From the NCBI RefSeq assembly GCF_000455825.1, contig NZ_ATAO01000195.1, positions 1 to 64,000 of the forward strand: a DNA stretch of 64,000 nt. The letters run 5' to 3'. The notes beneath the pieces were generated by a model, which ran no database searches, had not been told where the DNA came from, and saw only the letters and a list, made by a program, of their open reading frames with translations. This DNA comes from Microbacterium maritypicum MF109 (GTDB lineage Bacteria; Actinomycetota; Actinomycetes; Actinomycetales; Microbacteriaceae). How positions within the stretch are numbered: position 1 is the first letter of the stretch; every line of letters starts with the position of its first letter. Position numbers and translations under genes: made by a program. Positions 60,382-64,000 of the stretch are shown piece after piece.

Positions 60382-62343
60382 GTGACGAACGGTGGATACA
60401 CCACCGTCACGAGCGGGGTGTCGGTCGCGGGTTCGCCGAATGACTCGACGATCACGACGGTCACCGACCTGCTCGGTCGGACCGTGAGCTACACGGATGT
60501 GTGGGGCACGGTGACCACGCCCACATACGACCCGACTTCCGGTCGTGTGACCCAGATCTCTACGACTCCTGCCGGTGGCGCGGCGTCGGTGACGGCGTAC
60601 ACGTACGACGCCGACGGCAAGGTGAAGACGGTCGCGGTCGATGGGCAGCAGCTCGCATCGGTCACTTACGACGCCCTGCAGCGACTGAAGCAGGTCGCGT
60701 ACCCGGATGGGTCGGCGTTGAGCAGTGTGGGTCGGGATGTGGCGGAGCGGGTGGTCGGTCAGGAGTGGCTGGTCGGCGGGCAGGTCGTGTCGGATGCTGT
60801 GGTGCGTTCGCAGTCGGGGCGTGTGGTGAAGCAGCGGTCGTCGATGGGGTCGGCGTCGTATTCGTCGACATACGGGTATGACGCGGCTGGGCGGTTGGTG
60901 TCGGCGACCATTCCGGGGCATGAGTTCACGTATGGGTTCGGGTCGTCGGGTGGGTGTGGTCCGAATGCGGCGGCGGGGATGTCGGGGAACCGGACGGGTC
61001 TGACGGATGTGCGGACGGCGCCGGGCCAGGCGGCCGTGACCACGACGACGACGTCCTGTTACGACTGGGCGGATCGGTTGTTGTCGTCGTCGGTGACGGG
61101 GGCGGTCCCGGGTGCGACGACGGTGATGGATGGTCTGGCGGCGTCGGAGATTGTGTACGACGTGCGGGGGAACACGGTTCGTCTGGGCGATATGCAGTTC
61201 TCCTACGACGCGGCCAACCGGCACATCGGGACGACGTATGACGATGGCACGACGGTGCGGATTATGCGCGACGCGTCCGGACGCATCGCCACACGCACCA
61301 TTGACCCGACTGGTGATGCCCCCGCGGTGACGACGAGCTACTTGTTTGCGGCGGGTGGTGATGCGGCGTGGGGTCAGAAGTCCGGTGCGGAGTTGACCCG
61401 GAGTGTCGGGTTGCCGGGCGGGGTGTCGTGGACGAACCAGGCCGGGGTGGTGACGTGGTCGTTCCCCGGGTTGGGTGGACACGGTCTCGTGACCCGCACC
61501 GGGGTGACGACGAGTGCGTTGTTGTTGTGGGATCCGTTTGGTCAGCCGGTGGACCCGGTGACGTTCGCGATCGGCACCACTGCGTCGGATGACTCCGGGC
61601 AGGTGGCGGGGAACACGCTGTGGCATCAGGGGGCGTTGAAGCCCGCGGAATCGGCAGGGTCGGCTCTGGTGGTGGAGATGGGCGTGCGGTTGTATGTCCC
61701 CGCCCTCGGGAGGTTCCTGCAAGTCGACCCCATCGAAGGCGGTGGAGCGAACGACTACTCCTGGCCTACGGATCCCATCAACGGACACGACCTCACCGGC
61801 AAGAAATGGTCCATCGCTCCACTAGTCGACGGTGGCTCGACAGCCGCGAAACGGTCAGGGACCAAGCCTCTAACGTGGCTAGGAGGAGGCGGATTGCCGT
61901 TTAGTAAGTCACGCCCCAAGGCAAGTGGCACGCCCACGCTCATCTCGCAGCTCGCCGCGCTGCCCGCCGCACCGTCACAGCCAACCCGCACCGGGCCCAA
62001 GCAGCAACCTCTCTGGCAATGGATGCCCGAAAACGGTGGAACTGCAGACCTCACTGTCTCAGCCTGCGCCGGTGCCTGTCTCAACCTCTCAATTGGTCAC
62101 GACGGTACGGGCCGAGTCGGACTTGGTTTCGGCCTGAAGGCGGGAGTATCGGTCTCAGCGGGAGCATCGACTGAGTCTGAAGGGGGGCTCTATTTGGGAG
62201 GAAGCTGCACTGCGGTCATGGGACCGGTGGGTGGCTACATCTCAGGCGGAATCCAAGAGAACGGGCCACTAGGATATGGGGGTGGCGGCGTCTCGGTGGG
62301 CGCAGCTCTCGGATGCAGCGCAGACGTCGGATGGGGATGGTGA
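60382..62343 (+). CDS. 5'-truncated RHS-repeat protein with toxin tip
   Basis: 653 residues from GTG 60382, 18 bp after bioY. It opens directly in the RHS repeat region (TTVTDLLGRTVSYTDVWGTV) with no signal, PAAR or other N-terminal delivery domain, so the 5' part is missing. Repeats YDALQRLKQVAYPDGS, YGYDAAGRLVSATIPG and YDVRGNTVRLGDMQFSYDAA lead to the RHS hyperconserved end LGRFLQVDPIEGGGANDYSW, PTDPINGHDLTGKK near 61800. The remaining ~180 residues form a variable tip, Gly-rich and Ser-rich at the end (CLNLSIGHDGTGRVGLGFGL). The tip may be a membrane-acting toxin. Probably an orphan tip that can recombine with a full-length RHS gene; expression from here is doubtful. Confidence 0.75.
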   Translation: MTNGGYTTVTSGVSVAGSPNDSTITTVTDLLGRTVSYTDVWGTVTTPTYDPTSGRVTQISTTPAGGAASVTAYTYDADGKVKTVAVDGQQLASVTYDALQRLKQVAYPDGSALSSVGRDVAERVVGQEWLVGGQVVSDAVVRSQSGRVVKQRSSMGSASYSSTYGYDAAGRLVSATIPGHEFTYGFGSSGGCGPNAAAGMSGNRTGLTDVRTAPGQAAVTTTTTSCYDWADRLLSSSVTGAVPGATTVMDGLAASEIVYDVRGNTVRLGDMQFSYDAANRHIGTTYDDGTTVRIMRDASGRIATRTIDPTGDAPAVTTSYLFAAGGDAAWGQKSGAELTRSVGLPGGVSWTNQAGVVTWSFPGLGGHGLVTRTGVTTSALLLWDPFGQPVDPVTFAIGTTASDDSGQVAGNTLWHQGALKPAESAGSALVVEMGVRLYVPALGRFLQVDPIEGGGANDYSWPTDPINGHDLTGKKWSIAPLVDGGSTAAKRSGTKPLTWLGGGGLPFSKSRPKASGTPTLISQLAALPAAPSQPTRTGPKQQPLWQWMPENGGTADLTVSACAGACLNLSIGHDGTGRVGLGFGLKAGVSVSAGASTESEGGLYLGGSCTAVMGPVGGYISGGIQENGPLGYGGGGVSVGAALGCSADVGWGW

Positions 62344-62615
62344 ACTTGAACTTCGTTCATGCTGGCACGATTCTCCCGAATTTGATCTTTGGGTTGATGG
62401 CCGTCGTTTTAGGGATGCTTACCATTCGCTATCGTCGGCGGCTCAACGACGCGGTCTACAAGAACCAAAAAGCGATGTTCGGTCAGCGTGCCGCTCAGGC
62501 CTCGGCGGGCCGCCAGACGCCGTTTATGATGGGGGTCGTCGGCGCCGGAATCATACTCGTGGGTCTCGTCATGCTAGCTTTTGCGATGACGGGTATTGTT
62601 CAAAACTTTCTTTGA
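62337..62615 (+). CDS. putative immunity membrane protein
   Basis: 92 residues from ATG 62337 (ATG 62331 also possible), overlapping the RHS stop. Two helices, ILPNLIFGLMAVVLGMLTIR and FMMGVVGAGIILVGLVMLAF, separated by a basic loop. Lower G+C than its surroundings. Overlap with the RHS tip is the normal toxin-immunity arrangement; a membrane immunity protein would suit a membrane-targeting toxin. Confidence 0.65.
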   Translation: MVNLNFVHAGTILPNLIFGLMAVVLGMLTIRYRRRLNDAVYKNQKAMFGQRAAQASAGRQTPFMMGVVGAGIILVGLVMLAFAMTGIVQNFL

Positions 62616-62636
62616 TGGATTTCTTTCGCGTCATCG

Positions 62637-62807
62637 ATGGCTGAGTATGTGAAGACCGTGGCGGCGGGATCCGTCAGCGAGTTCCTGCGGGCGGCGGAGG
62701 GGATGTTCACTAAGGTTCGCCAGCGAATTGAGAGCGTCCACCCCGAACTACTCAGGAACCCCCACTATCGGGAACTGCTCGGTTCGTACGGGCGACCGTT
62801 GCCGTGA
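62637..62807 (+). CDS. short hypothetical protein
   Basis: 56 residues from ATG 62637 to TGA 62805-62807. Sequence begins MAEYVKTVAAGSVSEFLRAA and ends NPHYRELLGSYGRPLP. Predicted helical, soluble, no known motif. It follows the immunity candidate by 21 bp and may be part of the toxin cassette, a second immunity gene, or a gene fragment. Confidence 0.4.
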   Translation: MAEYVKTVAAGSVSEFLRAAEGMFTKVRQRIESVHPELLRNPHYRELLGSYGRPLP

Positions 62808-62948
62808 ACGTAGCTCGGCGTAGATCCCGGAGCGATCCCCCAGCAGATCCGTCGACGTCACCTCAGCGGAACCGGTGACGTTCGACCGGGGTAGCCTGCA
62901 ACGCTCAGATTGGAGTGAGTGAGGCATCGGGTTGGTGGCGCCTGCGGG

Positions 62949-63059
62949 CTACTGCTGCTGTGCACGGTGGATCACGCCGTGTGTGATTCCACGGATGATG
63001 ATGAAGGCCATCAAGGCGGCGGCGATGAGGAAGGCCTCGCCCAGAATGCTGGACCACAT
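62949..63059 (-). CDS. small single-helix membrane peptide, tentative
   Basis: From ATG 63059 it reads MWSSILGEAFLIAAALMAFI then IIRGITHGVIHRAQQQ, 36 residues with one clear membrane helix. In-frame GTG 63107 would add 16 residues. No Shine-Dalgarno at good distance. It could be a real micro-protein or the end of a lost membrane gene. Confidence 0.3.
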   Translation of the reverse strand: MWSSILGEAFLIAAALMAFIIIRGITHGVIHRAQQQ

Positions 63060-63223
63060 CGTGGCGCGGGCGGGGCCTCCGCCGCCGATCCAAACAACGA
63101 ACCACACTCTATGACCTGCCCCAGGCGTTCCCCGCCACGCCGCCGGGAACAACTCACCCGTGACTCGACGTTGCTCATGAGCGAGACTGGGCCACGTAAC
63201 CGGCTCACGGAGAGGTGCGACGC

Positions 63224-64000
63224 ATGAACGCTGCGGAGAAGACCGACGAGTACGACCTGATCGTGTTGGGCGGTGGTCCGGTGGGCGAGAATGTCGCCGA
63301 TCGCGCCGTGCAGGGCGGACTCACCGCGATCATCGTGGAGAGCGAGCTTGTCGGAGGCGAGTGTTCCTACTGGGCGTGCATGCCGTCGAAGGCGCTGCTG
63401 CGTTCGGCGCAGGCGCTCAGGGCAGCTCAGCACGTGGGTGGGTCTTCGCAGGCGGTGACCGGAAAGCTCGATGTGCGCGCCGTGTTCGACCGCCGCGACT
63501 CGTTCACCAGCAACTGGTCGGACGACGGTCAGGTCAAGTGGCTCGAGTCGGCCGGCATCGACCTGGCCCGCGGCCACGGCCGCATCACGGGCGAACGCGA
63601 GGTGACCGTGACCGATGCCGACGGCGCCGAGCGCGTGCTCACGGCCCGGCACGCTGTCGCGATCAGCACCGGATCGGATGCCGTCATCCCGCCCATCGAC
63701 GGACTCCGCGGGGCCACCCCGTGGACCAGCCGCGAGGCGACGAGCGCAGAAGAGCTGCCCGAGAGCCTGGCCGTCATCGGCGGAGGCGTCGTGGCCGTCG
63801 AGATGGCGACTGCCTATGCCGCACTCGGCTCGAAGGTCACCGTGATCGCCCGCAGCGGCCTGCTCGGCGGGATGGAGCCCTTCGCGGGCGAGCGCGTCGC
63901 CGCAGGCCTCAAGGAACTCGGCGTCGACGTGCGCACCGGCACGGGCACCACATCCGTGCGCCGCGGCGCGGACGGCGTGACCATCACCCTCGACGGCGGC
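63224..64000 (+). CDS. pyridine nucleotide-disulfide oxidoreductase (3' partial)
   Basis: 259 residues visible from ATG 63224 (GGAGAGG upstream); the frame stays open to the window edge, so roughly 200 residues are missing. FAD-binding GGGPVGENVADRAVQGGL, redox-active disulfide GGECSYWACMPSK (Cys-x4-Cys), and NAD(P)-binding LAVIGGGVVAVEMATAYAAL. The family includes dihydrolipoamide dehydrogenase, mercuric reductase and mycothione reductase. SYWAC in place of the lipoamide dehydrogenase pattern (C-L-N-V-G-C) points to the uncharacterised reductase group. Substrate not assigned. Confidence 0.9.
   Translation, partial: MNAAEKTDEYDLIVLGGGPVGENVADRAVQGGLTAIIVESELVGGECSYWACMPSKALLRSAQALRAAQHVGGSSQAVTGKLDVRAVFDRRDSFTSNWSDDGQVKWLESAGIDLARGHGRITGEREVTVTDADGAERVLTARHAVAISTGSDAVIPPIDGLRGATPWTSREATSAEELPESLAVIGGGVVAVEMATAYAALGSKVTVIARSGLLGGMEPFAGERVAAGLKELGVDVRTGTGTTSVRRGADGVTITLDGG

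Noticed and set aside
59767..61788. 673-codon minus-strand open frame opposite bioY and the RHS fragment
   Set aside because: Low-complexity Arg/His composition, crosses two real genes, no ribosome site.

Overview
The window is G+C-rich and almost fully coding, with many 1-4 bp ATGA/GTGA overlaps between genes. It looks like the chromosome of an actinobacterium of the Microbacteriaceae, most like Microbacterium. The pointers are a NucS-type mismatch endonuclease, the seven-subunit Mrp antiporter with an A/B fusion, long-form argininosuccinate synthase, BioY under BioQ-like boxes, and a MoxR/DUF58/VWA operon. The genus is inferred from gene content. No rRNA, tRNA, CRISPR array or intact transposable element was seen.

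Left part (0-25 kb). After a coiled-coil repeat protein cut by the window edge come nucS, a GAP-family membrane protein, a NarL-type two-component pair, and an MFS exporter divergent from its LacI-type regulator with a perfect palindrome between them. Next are a membrane protein and the mrpA-G operon. Then follow an alpha/beta hydrolase, a penicillin-acylase-like enzyme, and a TetR / degenerate ABC-ATPase / YhgE-Pip operon. A GntR regulator, argG and a VapBC-like toxin-antitoxin pair end this part.

Middle (25-43 kb). A deletion remnant of an MFS transporter is followed by a ZIP-like permease, a PNPOx-fold protein, an HSL-type esterase and an HTH regulator. A large MoxR - DUF58 - membrane protein - VWA - VWA operon runs on the minus strand. 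It is separated from two membrane proteins that look like its continuation by a 3.5-kb gene for a secreted beta-propeller/LamG/PKD protein. An HxlR regulator with divergent monooxygenase, a PEBP protein, a Pr6Pr membrane protein and a DMT exporter follow.

Right part (43-64 kb). This is the accessory, conflict-like section. It holds a secreted ALF-repeat polymorphic toxin with a restriction-endonuclease-like tip and a putative immunity gene. Next are two tandem paralogous secreted proteins with the same catalytically dead trypsin-like domain but different C-termini (M15-like plus FG-GAP; ricin/AbfB lectin pairs). Housekeeping purA and a lactonase follow. Then comes a divergent biotin locus: a ketosynthase and an acyl ligase face bioY across two adjacent BioQ-like boxes, and the ligase appears to start at an ACG codon. 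Directly behind bioY lies a 5'-truncated RHS toxin tip with a small membrane immunity candidate. The window ends inside a pyridine nucleotide-disulfide oxidoreductase.

Most notable: the BioQ-box-controlled ketosynthase/ligase pair, the paired pseudo-proteases with swapped C-termini, the degenerate ABC-ATPase operon, and the two toxin/immunity loci.
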